Shown in pieces: positions 7,347-14,242 of a DNA stretch of 16,359 nucleotides. A program made the translations under genes and the position numbers. The notes under the pieces were generated by a model. It did not search any database. It was not told where the DNA came from and saw nothing but the letters and a program-made list of their open reading frames with translations. Numbering within the stretch: position 1 is the first letter of the stretch; every line of letters begins with the position of its first letter. This DNA is from an uncultured Lachnospiraceae bacterium (GTDB taxonomy: Bacteria; Bacillota; Clostridia; Lachnospirales; Lachnospiraceae), in assembly GCA_937901625.1 (NCBI GenBank), contig CALDIE010000248.1, positions 1-16,359 on the forward strand. Reading direction: 5' to 3'.

Positions 7347-8321
7347 ATGAATTATATTGTTTTTGATCTGGAATGGAACCAGCCGTCGGATGGAAAAAAA
7401 GCAGAGGAGCGGGAGCTCCTGTTTGAGGTGATCGAAATCGGAGCGGTCAAGCTCGATGAGAACCTTAAGATCATCGGAAAATTCACACAGCTTGTCCGCC
7501 CCAAGGTATACAAGACATTAAACTGGAGGATCAAAAATCTGCTCCATATCACGATGCGGGAACTGGAAATACAGGGGAAACCTTTTCCGGAGGCATTGGA
7601 CCGCTTCTTAAAGTGGTGCGGAGATGAGGAGTATATCTTTTGCAGCTGGGGAATACAGGATTTGACCGAACTGCAGCGAAACATCCGGTATTATAATTTA
7701 AAGCCGTTAAGCACTCATCCGATCCCCTACTATAATATCCAGAAGTTTTTCGGGATCTATATCAATGAACCGACAAAATCAAAAAGTCTGGAAGATGCGG
7801 TGACGATGACCGGTGTACGTAAAGGCGCTGCCTTTCACAGAGCCTACGACGACGCCTATTATACGGCAAAGGTCTTTAATCTGATCCCGAAGGAGATCTA
7901 TGAGGGCAATTACACCTATGATCTTTATCACCTTCCCGTCTCCGAAGAGGACGAGCTCACATCGGTTTTGGAGGATGGCAGAGTGGAGCGTATCTCCATG
8001 GGATTTGAGAATAAGAATGATATCCTGCAGACAGAGCGCTTAACCGGATTTGTCTGCGGCAAGTGCGGCGGAGAAGCCGGGGAGGTCGTACTTGACTGGT
8101 ACAGTAAGAACAGCCATGTCTTTTACGGGATCGGACGATGTCCGAGAGGGCATGGGTATATAGAAGGAAAGATCAGGATCAGGAAAAATGATCTCGGATT
8201 GCACTACGCGGAGATCGAAATGAAGCCTACCGATGAGGCGGGCTACCTGGCTTCGGTAGACCGCCACGATAAATATCAGAATAAAGAGGCTCACATAGAT
8301 GAGGATGACTCGGAAGAATGA
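7347..8321 (+). CDS. DEDDh 3'-5' exonuclease (ERI1/KapD-like) with C-terminal Zn-binding module
   Basis: Start set at ATG 7347 (MNYIVFDLEWNQ), 10 bases after GGAGG; an in-frame ATG at 7308 lies inside the terminator hairpin and is rejected. In the 324-residue protein the DnaQ-like exonuclease fold carries all acidic residues: D7 and E9 (FDLEWNQ), D105 (WGIQDL), then H164 and D169 (HRAYDDA), defining the DEDDh class. Relatives act on RNA or DNA 3' ends; substrate is unknown here. After residue 200 a second part contains C237-x2-C240 and C265-x3-H269, a plausible zinc site, in a beta-rich setting (GYIEGKIRIRKND). Such a zinc module is not part of the minimal exonuclease and may contact nucleic acid (inference). 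The gene converges on the esterase, with only 3 bases between stop codons. Confidence 0.88.
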   Translation: MNYIVFDLEWNQPSDGKKAEERELLFEVIEIGAVKLDENLKIIGKFTQLVRPKVYKTLNWRIKNLLHITMRELEIQGKPFPEALDRFLKWCGDEEYIFCSWGIQDLTELQRNIRYYNLKPLSTHPIPYYNIQKFFGIYINEPTKSKSLEDAVTMTGVRKGAAFHRAYDDAYYTAKVFNLIPKEIYEGNYTYDLYHLPVSEEDELTSVLEDGRVERISMGFENKNDILQTERLTGFVCGKCGGEAGEVVLDWYSKNSHVFYGIGRCPRGHGYIEGKIRIRKNDLGLHYAEIEMKPTDEAGYLASVDRHDKYQNKEAHIDEDDSEE

Positions 8322-8324
8322 TCC

Positions 8325-9176
8325 TTACAGACGCCTGATCCAATCAGCTGCCAGATCGATCCAGATCTGGCATTCTTTTTGCACCCCGTAGCCGCCGGGG
8401 ATCTTTGTGATCTCGTTGGCAAGCCCGAGTCCGTGTCCTCCGGCCGGGAAAAGGTGAAATTCCGTAGGAATATTCTTCTTTTTTAAGGCTGTGACCAGCA
8501 GAATGGAGTTTTCTGCGGGAACGCAGTCGTCCGTGAAAGTATGCCATAAAAAAACAGGAACAAAGTCCTTCGGTATCTGTGTCTCCAAAGACATTTTCTT
8601 AAAGAGAGGATGGTCGGACAAAGTATCATACGGTTTGCCTAACAGATTTTCGATCGAGCCGCGGTGCGCGAATGTACCGGAGGTTACGACGGGGTAGCTA
8701 AGGATCACGCCGTTTACTGTCAGGTCGTCGGCTGTCTGCTTGTTTTTCGTAAGCGCCTCTGTAAGTACAGGGTCGGATAAGACTTCGCGCTCCTTGCAAA
8801 AGAGGGCGTAACTAAGGGCTAAATGTCCGCCGGCGGAGGCTCCCTGGATCAGGATCTTGTTTGTATCCACATTCCACTTTTTTGCATTCTTTTTGATGAT
8901 GCTCATGGCAAGCGCCACTTCTGTGATCGCGACCGGATAGGTGGCGGGAGCGCAGGAGTAACGGATCACAACGGCATGGAAGCCCTGCGCGTTAAAGGCA
9001 AGAGCGACGGGTTCTGCTTCCCGGTCGGATGTATATTCATATCCGCCGCCCGGGCAGAGAATGACTAACGGCCTGGGCGTGGGATCGATCTCCACAGATC
9101 CGTCCAGTATATAGGTAACCATACGGCTGTCTTTTAACGAGTATTTGCTCTGTAAAGGAAATGTTTTGTGTGTCAT
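8325..9176 (-). CDS. Alpha/beta-hydrolase, acetyl-xylan esterase-like (BD-FAE type)
   Basis: Start chosen at ATG 9176 (MTHKTFPLQSK), 5 bases after GGGAGG on the minus strand; the open frame extends upstream without homology or a ribosome site. The protein has 283 residues and no signal peptide, so it acts in the cytoplasm. Key elements are CPGGGYEYTSDREAEP (oxyanion-hole GGG and the RE following it), the nucleophile elbow GASAGGHLA, the catalytic Asp in TDDCVPAENS and the catalytic His in PAGGHGLGLA. This order is typical of the esterases that remove acetyl or feruloyl groups from xylo-oligosaccharides in gut Lachnospiraceae. Exact substrate cannot be read from sequence. It converges with the exonuclease gene and is divergent from the YcxB-like gene across about 240 bases. 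Confidence 0.87.
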   Translation of the reverse strand: MTHKTFPLQSKYSLKDSRMVTYILDGSVEIDPTPRPLVILCPGGGYEYTSDREAEPVALAFNAQGFHAVVIRYSCAPATYPVAITEVALAMSIIKKNAKKWNVDTNKILIQGASAGGHLALSYALFCKEREVLSDPVLTEALTKNKQTADDLTVNGVILSYPVVTSGTFAHRGSIENLLGKPYDTLSDHPLFKKMSLETQIPKDFVPVFLWHTFTDDCVPAENSILLVTALKKKNIPTEFHLFPAGGHGLGLANEITKIPGGYGVQKECQIWIDLAADWIRRL

Positions 9177-9324
9177 GTCTTCCTCCCTTGTGACATCTGT
9201 AAAAATGTTTTTATAGAATCGGTCCTCTAAGGGGCAAAATAGCATTTGACCCCTACACAATGATATAGCAGGAAAAATCAAACGGTCAAGGATCAGTTCC
9301 ATAGAACATTGTTTTGGGCACTCT

Positions 9325-9352
9325 TTGACGGGGGATGGATCTGTGGTAAAAT
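9325..9352 (+). promoter_or_regulatory. Strong sigma-A-type promoter for the ycxB-like/kinase unit
   Basis: TTGACG (9325-9330) and TAAAAT (9347-9352) are 16 bases apart, the best -35 in the window. Transcription would begin near 9359, which rules out the ATG at 9362 as a normal start and supports the downstream ATG at 9419. Confidence 0.7.
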
Positions 9353-9418
9353 GAGGGTCGGATGAAGGTGCCCGGCCGACTGCGGGATATGTACATAAAG
9401 TCTGATATGGAGAGTAAG

Positions 9419-9970
9419 ATGGCAAAATTACAGTTTGAAAACAAATTTATCATGACCAGGAAACTGCATGCCCAGTACTGCAAGTATTGCTATCAGAAGA
9501 TGCGTAAAAGACTGCAGGTGATGTCGGGGATCCTGTCGCTGATCTGCTTTGTTCTGGCGATACTCGGAGGCGTCCTGCTCCACAGCTCAAAGGTAATGAC
9601 TGTCTTTCTTTGTTTCTCTCTCTACTTTTTGCTGACGGTCTTTTGGGGATATAAATTCAGCGAGTGGTTAAACTTCCGGAAGCTGACGGAGGATCACGGC
9701 GGGGAAGCCGTGGTGATGATCGTTAAGTTCTTTTCGGATCAGGTGCGCGTACAGGTAAATCAATCCGCGTTTTCCTTTAAATATGACTCGATCGTAAAGG
9801 GCTGCGAGACCGAAGATCTTCTGATCCTGATCCTGGGGATCAAGGGAACGGTGGAACAGGGGCAGGTCGTTTATAAAGGGAACTTTAACGGAGAAGAAAA
9901 GATCAAAGAGTTCAAGGAATATATCAACCGGCGCACGGATCGTGAGATCTTTGAACAAACAAAGCCTTAA
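9419..9970 (+). CDS. YcxB-like membrane protein
   Basis: From ATG 9419 (MAKLQFENKFIMTRK) the protein has 183 residues; GGAGAG lies 4 bases upstream. ATGs at 9362, 9389 and 9407 are in frame but have no better site, and the first is too close to the predicted transcription start. A soluble N-terminal strip (about 1-35, with HAQYCKYCYQKM) precedes two transmembrane helices (about 37-56 and 60-80: SLICFVLAILGGVLL, MTVFLCFSLYFLLTVF) joined by a very short turn. A cytoplasmic PH-like beta domain (VVMIVKFFSDQVRVQVNQ, FKYDSIVKGCETEDLLILIL) and a final helix follow. This is the YcxB layout, a family of unknown function. The gene is 24 bases ahead of the histidine kinase on the same transcript. Confidence 0.8.
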   Translation: MAKLQFENKFIMTRKLHAQYCKYCYQKMRKRLQVMSGILSLICFVLAILGGVLLHSSKVMTVFLCFSLYFLLTVFWGYKFSEWLNFRKLTEDHGGEAVVMIVKFFSDQVRVQVNQSAFSFKYDSIVKGCETEDLLILILGIKGTVEQGQVVYKGNFNGEEKIKEFKEYINRRTDREIFEQTKP

Positions 9971-9994
9971 GCATCCGGGGCGGAGGAGATGCAG

Positions 9995-10600
9995 ATGTCT
10001 GATATGTTTTCCGGGCAATTGACTACCCATTTCACATTGAATACCTTAGGCGGAGTGCAATACCTCATTCGAAAGGATCCGGAGACGGCGAGCGAGAGAT
10101 TGCAGGATTTTATCGACTATATGAAATACTCTGTCAGCTATCCTGTATTGGGCCGGATGGTGTCGTATGAAGGGGAGAAAGAGTATCTGGAATATTACCG
10201 CAATCTGATGGAGATGCGCTTTGGCGAGCACTTCCGTCTGGAAATTACTGAAAGTAAGGAGGCAAAGCGCCTGTCGGCGGATGTAACGCTCCCGGCTTTT
10301 ATCTTGCAGCGCCTGGTGGAGAATGCGTTTTATCACGGCATCCGGGACATGGAAGAGGCATCCGTGATCAAAATGGATGTATATACAGATCCGGAGGATG
10401 GTCTGTTTTGCATCCGGATCGAAGATAAGGGAAAAGGAATGGATGTGGAGGAAGTCATGGCAAGAGCCGCCACATCGGAAAGTTCTCTGTTTAAGATACG
10501 GGAAGCGATCGAAAAGAGCGAAGGGAAGATTTCCATGGATATAAAAAGCACCCCGGGCGCGGGGTGCAGTGTATTATTACGTTATCACCGTATTTCGTGA
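9995..10600 (+). CDS. Sensorless LytS-family histidine kinase (His_kinase + HATPase only)
   Basis: Start set at ATG 9995, 8 bases after GGAGG; the ATG at 9989 is only 2 bases from it. The 201-residue protein begins almost directly at the phospho-acceptor box: QLTTHFTLNTLGG, where the family consensus is QINPHFLFNTL, so His12 is kept but the flanking Pro, Phe-Leu-Phe differ. The dimerisation helix (ASERLQDFIDYMKYSV) and the second helix (EYLEYYRNLMEMRFGEHFRLEI) follow. The ATPase part has LQRLVENAFYHGI (N box) and IEDKGKGM (G1 box), and a short, G-poor ATP-lid before STPGAGCSVLLRY. No membrane segment, sensor or HAMP domain and no adjacent response regulator gene. Coexpressed with the YcxB-like membrane protein, it may use that as its membrane partner (inference). 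Confidence 0.85.
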   Translation: MSDMFSGQLTTHFTLNTLGGVQYLIRKDPETASERLQDFIDYMKYSVSYPVLGRMVSYEGEKEYLEYYRNLMEMRFGEHFRLEITESKEAKRLSADVTLPAFILQRLVENAFYHGIRDMEEASVIKMDVYTDPEDGLFCIRIEDKGKGMDVEEVMARAATSESSLFKIREAIEKSEGKISMDIKSTPGAGCSVLLRYHRIS

Positions 10601-10603
10601 TAA
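10582..10603. repeat. Inverted repeat overlapping the kinase stop codon
   Basis: TTATCAC (10582-10588) and GTGATAA (10597-10603) form a perfect 7-bp stem with an 8-base loop, between the convergent kinase and carboxypeptidase genes. No T tract follows on either strand, so it may protect 3' ends rather than terminate. Confidence 0.4.
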
Positions 10604-10613
10604 TTCGGTATTC

Positions 10614-12446
10614 TCAATCATCCGGTTTCCGGTTTTTGGGTTGTATCGTACGCATATTGGAAACACTGTTTCTGCCCGGAGCAGTGTTTTTTCTTTGGGT
10701 ATTTCCTTGAGGGGGACGATGCGGACTACTGCCGGAAGGACGGTGTGAGGCACCGGATGCAGCGGTATTTTTTCTGCGTGTGGGGCGTCGCGAAGATCTG
10801 TTTGCGTTAGAAGGTCTTCTCCTTCTGTGAGAACCGGGACGACCGTTTGGATAAGCGGAATTTGCCATTCCTCCGGGTCTTGACGGAGTCAGGGTGACGC
10901 TGCGGCGTCTTCTGCGACCGTGACGGCGTCGGCGGCTTCTTTGAAGTGAACGCCGGATCCCGGAGATCACAAAGAGCAGAATGACGAGACCGACGACGAT
11001 TCCTAAGATAACGCCGATCATGTGGTATACATTGACAAACACCGGCTGATCCGGATCCTTTGCGGATGCCGGGGAGGGGAGGCCGGATTCGTCGAGTGAT
11101 ACGGAACGGGTGCTGTCCGCAGATATACTGCCAACAGATATGCTGTCCTGTCCGGATACACTTGTCTGGAAGGTGGAGTTCTCCACGACCGATCCGTCGG
11201 CATTGCGCACTTCAAAATTGACATCAGTTAACAGACCGCTGTTTAGCAGAAGTGAAGCGTATCCCAAGTCCACGCCATTGTAACTGTAGGCGATCTTGGC
11301 CAAAGCCCCTTCGTCCAGTCCTTCGTAGGAGATTTTGGAGTCCGTTTCCTCAAAGGAAATGGTATCCGGCAGTATGATAGAGGCGCTTCTGTCAATATCG
11401 ATCACGGAGGAAGTGGAGCCAAACAGGCCGCTGTCGGAATGGAAGAAGTCCGCGTAATCCGACAGATATCTGGTTTCCAAACCGGATACATTGATCTTTG
11501 AGAAATTGGAAAATCCGTAATCAAACAGTTCGACGGTATCCGTAAACTGTGCCGGACTTTCTTCGCGAAGGATGACGGCGATCAGGCGCATGCCGTCACG
11601 CTCGGCACAGGATACGAGCGTCTGGCGGGCGTGGCTCGTAAAGCCGGTCTTGGATCCTACCAAACCGCTGTAGGCGTACTCCGCGCCTTCATAGAGTTTG
11701 TTTTTGGAATGTAAGTAGTGCTCGTTATGTGTTGCCGTTGCCGGCAGGTAATGATCGGAAGTGGAACTGATCCTGCAGAGGATGTCATGTGAGAAAAACG
11801 CTCTGGCGATCAGTGCCATATCATAGGCACAGGTGTAATGATCTTCGTTGTGCAGGCCGTTTGTGGTCACGAAGTGAGTGTTGACGCAGCCTAAAGAGAT
11901 CGCGCGACGGTTCATCATATCCACATATCCGTCGATGGATCCGGCGATATGTTCCGCGATCACGTTACAGGCTTCGTTGGCGGAGCTGATAAGGATACCG
12001 TATAAAAGATCCTGGAGGCTTAACTGTTCGCCTGCCACCAGACCCATATTGGAGCCGTCCGGCTCGTTGGCGTTGATAGCGCTCTGGTTGACGGTGATCA
12101 TTTCGTCGAGGGGACAGTTTTCTATCGCTACCAGACAGCACATGATCTTTGTGATGCTGGCGGGAAACTGCCTCGTGTAGATGCCCTTTGCATACAAAAC
12201 AGCCCCCGAGTCCGCATCCATCAGGATGGCACCGGCAGCTCCGATCGCGGGACCCTGCGGCCAATTGGCCACTTCGTTACTTTCAACGGGGTCATCTTTT
12301 CTTTCTTCCGCCTCGGCGGCCAGTTCATCTGCCGTGGCGTGCACATATAAGGTGGAATACGGTTTGATGCCCTGCATCAACAGGATAAGAGTTATAATAA
12401 CTCCCAGCAGACGTAGACCACTTCCTCGATTCCTAATATTTCCCAT
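10614..12446 (-). CDS. D-alanyl-D-alanine carboxypeptidase (DacF/PBP5 type) with Arg-rich C-terminal tail
   Basis: A penicillin-binding, peptidoglycan-trimming enzyme of the S11 family. It contains the three active-site motifs in order: SxxK (PASITKIM), SxN (SSANEA) and KTG (GSKTGFTSHARQT). Start set at ATG 12446 (MGNIRNRGSG); the frame also opens 10 codons earlier with TTG 12476, but neither has a strong ribosome site. A signal anchor follows (LLGVIITLILLMQGI). After the catalytic domain is a beta-rich segment (SIILPDTISFEETDSKISYEG), then a second transmembrane helix (MIGVILGIVVGLVILLFVISGI) and a 113-residue cytoplasmic tail that is about one quarter Arg, with runs such as RRRRHGRRRRR, plus Pro, Ser, Asn and Gly. 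Classical PBP5 enzymes end in a short amphipathic helix, so this tail is unusual. It converges with the kinase gene. Confidence 0.9.
   Translation of the reverse strand: MGNIRNRGSGLRLLGVIITLILLMQGIKPYSTLYVHATADELAAEAEERKDDPVESNEVANWPQGPAIGAAGAILMDADSGAVLYAKGIYTRQFPASITKIMCCLVAIENCPLDEMITVNQSAINANEPDGSNMGLVAGEQLSLQDLLYGILISSANEACNVIAEHIAGSIDGYVDMMNRRAISLGCVNTHFVTTNGLHNEDHYTCAYDMALIARAFFSHDILCRISSTSDHYLPATATHNEHYLHSKNKLYEGAEYAYSGLVGSKTGFTSHARQTLVSCAERDGMRLIAVILREESPAQFTDTVELFDYGFSNFSKINVSGLETRYLSDYADFFHSDSGLFGSTSSVIDIDRSASIILPDTISFEETDSKISYEGLDEGALAKIAYSYNGVDLGYASLLLNSGLLTDVNFEVRNADGSVVENSTFQTSVSGQDSISVGSISADSTRSVSLDESGLPSPASAKDPDQPVFVNVYHMIGVILGIVVGLVILLFVISGIRRSLQRSRRRRHGRRRRRSVTLTPSRPGGMANSAYPNGRPGSHRRRRPSNANRSSRRPTRRKNTAASGASHRPSGSSPHRPPQGNTQRKNTAPGRNSVSNMRTIQPKNRKPDD
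10661..10693 (+). terminator. Intrinsic terminator for the kinase gene, inside the carboxypeptidase coding region
   Basis: AAACACTG (10661-10668) pairs perfectly with CAGTGTTT (10682-10689) around a 13-base loop, followed by TTTCTTT on the + strand. It would end transcription of the YcxB/kinase unit about 60-90 bases past the kinase stop codon, antisense to the last part of the carboxypeptidase tail. Confidence 0.65.
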
Positions 12447-12524
12447 TGATCCGTCCGTGTTGTCATAGCCCGACAAGCGTCGGCATATACCGGTTATGGT
12501 AAACTGACGCAGGTAAAGCCTGTC

Positions 12525-12547
12525 TTCGGGTCATAAGAGGACCCGAA
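12525..12547. promoter_or_regulatory. Perfect inverted repeat just upstream of the trmB promoter
   Basis: TTCGGGTC (12525-12532) and GACCCGAA (12540-12547) are 8-bp arms around ATAAGAG. It ends 3 bases before the trmB -35 box and lies between divergent genes. It could be an operator or the 5' hairpin of a minus-strand transcript; no T tract follows on either side. Confidence 0.4.
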
Positions 12548-12550
12548 CAA

Positions 12551-12579
12551 TTCTTAAAACCACAGATTTATGATACAAT
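12551..12579 (+). promoter_or_regulatory. Promoter for trmB (extended -10)
   Basis: TTCTTA (12551-12556) and TACAAT (12574-12579) are 17 bases apart, with TGA directly before the -10 (extended -10 element). The leader to the trmB start is about 115 bases, with a small CCGG/CCGG hairpin near 12649-12664. Confidence 0.55.
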
Positions 12580-12699
12580 AAAACAGCTGAAATGACAAGA
12601 AAACGCACCTTGCGGGTTACATAAAATTGTGATATTTTTGTGTCTGCACCGGCTTTTTGTCCGGCGGATCACTGTCTATAAAAAAGATGAGGAAAAAAG

Positions 12700-13338
12700 A
12701 TGAGACTTAGAAACATTACCGGATCGAAAGAAATGATCGCGGAGAACGAATATGTGATCCATGAACCGAAGGAACAAAAGGGGAAGTGGAAAGAAATTTT
12801 TGGAAATGATGCCCCCATCCGTCTTGAGATCGGCATGGGAAAAGGCCGTTTTCTGATGACATTGGCAAAAGAAAATCCGGGGATCAATTATCTGGGGATC
12901 GAGAAGTATTCTTCCGTTTTGCTGCGTGCATTACAGAAGATGGAAGCGGAGCCGCTTCCCAACATCCGTTTTATACGTATGGACGCTGAGGAACTTTGCG
13001 ATGTATTCGCTGAGGAAGAAGTGGACAGGATCTATTTAAATTTTTCCGACCCCTGGCCCAAGGACCGCCACGCCAAGCGCCGGCTTCCGAGCCGCCAGTT
13101 TTTAGAGCGCTACGACAAGGTCTTAAAGAAGGACGGCATCCTGGAATTTAAGACGGATAACCGGGACCTTTGTGATTTTGCCGTCGAAGAGATCAAAGAG
13201 ACAAAATGGAAGATCGACCGGATCACATATGATCTTCACCACACCCCGGAGATGATGGAAGGCAATGTAATGACGGAGTACGAGGAACGCTTCTCATCAC
13301 AGGGGAGTCCTATCTGCAAGTATGTTGTGTCGAGGTAG
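12700..13338 (+). CDS. trmB: tRNA (guanine-N7-)-methyltransferase TrmB
   Basis: Uses S-adenosylmethionine to methylate N7 of G46 in the tRNA variable loop. The 212-residue protein is full length for the bacterial family. The SAM-binding motif is LEIGMGKGRFLMTLA, followed by acidic YLGIEKYS at the end of strand 2 and IRFIRMDAEEL. The signature IYLNFSDPWPKDRHAKRRL contains the family's DPWPK-x2-H-x2-RR catalytic and tRNA-binding segment. FKTDNRDL and a closing TEYEERFSSQGSPICKYVV are the T-x-YE-x-[RK]F C-terminal motif. GAGGA precedes the ATG by about 9 bases. Monocistronic, from its own promoter, and converges on thrH. Confidence 0.97.
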   Translation: MRLRNITGSKEMIAENEYVIHEPKEQKGKWKEIFGNDAPIRLEIGMGKGRFLMTLAKENPGINYLGIEKYSSVLLRALQKMEAEPLPNIRFIRMDAEELCDVFAEEEVDRIYLNFSDPWPKDRHAKRRLPSRQFLERYDKVLKKDGILEFKTDNRDLCDFAVEEIKETKWKIDRITYDLHHTPEMMEGNVMTEYEERFSSQGSPICKYVVSR

Positions 13339-13339
13339 G

Positions 13340-13463
13340 GGTTGTGACCGATGTGACACGGGGACGTACCTACTGTCACGCAAAGTGTGACAGTAGGTAC
13401 GTCCCCGTGTCACACCCTGTCACGCAAAGTGTGACAGTAGGTACGTCCCCGTGTCACACAACC
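13340..13463. repeat. Compound palindromic repeat element between convergent stops
   Basis: Positions 13352-13379 and 13387-13414 are perfect reverse complements (28-bp arms, loop GCAAAGT). Positions 13373-13415 are then repeated exactly at 13417-13459 (43 identical bases, period 44). Short outer ends also match (GGTTGTG 13340-13346, CACAACC 13457-13463). The element fills the space between the trmB and thrH stop codons exactly. The core word GTACGTCCCCGTGTCACA resembles palindromic repeats scattered in clostridial genomes, perhaps mobilised by REP-associated Y1 transposases (inference). In RNA from either strand it makes a very stable hairpin that could protect or terminate both transcripts, although no T tract follows. 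Confidence 0.9.
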
Positions 13464-13466
13464 AGC

Positions 13467-14066
13467 CTACAGAACTTCCTTGATCGCCTTCAAAAACTCA
13501 TCATATTCCTCAAAGCAGGGGAGGTTCGGATAATCCGCCTTGATCTGCTCCGTGGTACGGAACAAAAATCCGGATCTGCCGGCGTTGATCATAGCCAGAT
13601 CATTGTAGCTGTCACCTGCGGCGATGGTTTCAAAACCGATAGACTGCAAAGCCTTAACGGTGGTCAATTTAGACTGCTCACAGCGCATCTTAAAGCCGGT
13701 GATCTCTCCGTCTTCCGCTACCTCGAGGGAATTGCAAAAGATGGTGGGCCAGCCTAATTTCTCCATCAAAGGAGTGGCAAACTGGGAGAAAGTGTCGCTG
13801 ATGATGATGACCTGTGTCAGGCTTCTCAATTCATCCAGAAATTCCTTCGCGCCGGGAAGGGGGTCGATCGTGGCGATCGTCTCCTGGATTTCCTTTAATC
13901 CCAGACCGTGTTCTTTTAAGATTCCAAGGCGCCAACGCATCAGTTTATCATAATCCGGTTCATCCCGGGTGGTTCTCTTTAATTCGGGAATATTGCTGGC
14001 CTTCGAAAAGGCGATCCAAATCTCCGGTACAAGTACTCCTTCTAAATCCAGGCAAACGATCTTCAT
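13467..14066 (-). CDS. thrH: ThrH: phosphoserine phosphatase / homoserine phosphotransferase
   Basis: A HAD-superfamily enzyme of 199 residues that closely follows Pseudomonas ThrH along its whole length: CLDLEGVLVPEIWIAF (nucleophile D7; family-typical DLEG), TTRDEPDYDKLM, ILKEHGLGLKEIQETIATIDPLPGA, VIIISDTFSQF (motif II Ser/Thr), and AAGDSYNDLAMI (motif IV acids). ThrH dephosphorylates phosphoserine and can transfer the phosphate to homoserine. Its role in this organism is most likely in serine or threonine metabolism. GGAGG lies 9 bases before the ATG. Promoter TTGCCC/TATAAT lies upstream on the minus strand. A likely operator over the -10 and a cre site a little further upstream suggest regulation. 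Confidence 0.94.
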   Translation of the reverse strand: MKIVCLDLEGVLVPEIWIAFSKASNIPELKRTTRDEPDYDKLMRWRLGILKEHGLGLKEIQETIATIDPLPGAKEFLDELRSLTQVIIISDTFSQFATPLMEKLGWPTIFCNSLEVAEDGEITGFKMRCEQSKLTTVKALQSIGFETIAAGDSYNDLAMINAGRSGFLFRTTEQIKADYPNLPCFEEYDEFLKAIKEVL

Positions 14067-14116
14067 ATTCTTTTTCCTCCGTTATTTCAGCGATCATTCA
14101 TTTCACTTAAAAAATC

Positions 14117-14135
14117 TATCGACATTATATCGATA
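14117..14135. promoter_or_regulatory. Candidate operator straddling the thrH -10
   Basis: TATCGA and TCGATA are perfect reverse complements separated by 7 bases that are exactly the -10 region. The arms are short (6 bp), so this may be chance in AT-rich sequence. Confidence 0.35.
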
Positions 14136-14152
14136 AATCACCTCAGGGGCAA
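14124..14152 (-). promoter_or_regulatory. thrH promoter (minus strand)
   Basis: Read on the minus strand, TTGCCC (14152-14147) and a perfect TATAAT (14129-14124) are 17 bases apart. The -10 is the loop of an inverted repeat, TATCGA (14117-14122) and TCGATA (14130-14135), so a repressor there would block the promoter. Confidence 0.7.
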
Positions 14153-14181
14153 GTACGTCTGTTTTTTATGAGCATACCACA

Positions 14182-14195
14182 TGAAAGCGTTTACT
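14182..14195. promoter_or_regulatory. Catabolite-responsive element (cre, CcpA site)
   Basis: TGAAAGCGTTTACT matches the Firmicute cre consensus TGWAARCGYTWNCW at every position. It lies 30 bases upstream of the thrH -35 and about 50 bases upstream of the pilin -35, so CcpA could act on either of the divergent genes. Confidence 0.65.
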
Positions 14196-14242
14196 TTCGC
14201 CGTTTTTCGAATCAGTTAAGAAAAAAAAGGCATCAACATCAA

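Noticed and set aside
9362..9418. Longer YcxB-like start at ATG 9362
   Set aside because: It would start 2-3 bases after the predicted transcription start, and the extra residues do not look like the family.
13344..13757. A 137-residue + strand frame across the palindrome
   Set aside because: It is a by-product of the palindromic repeat and of the antisense strand of thrH.
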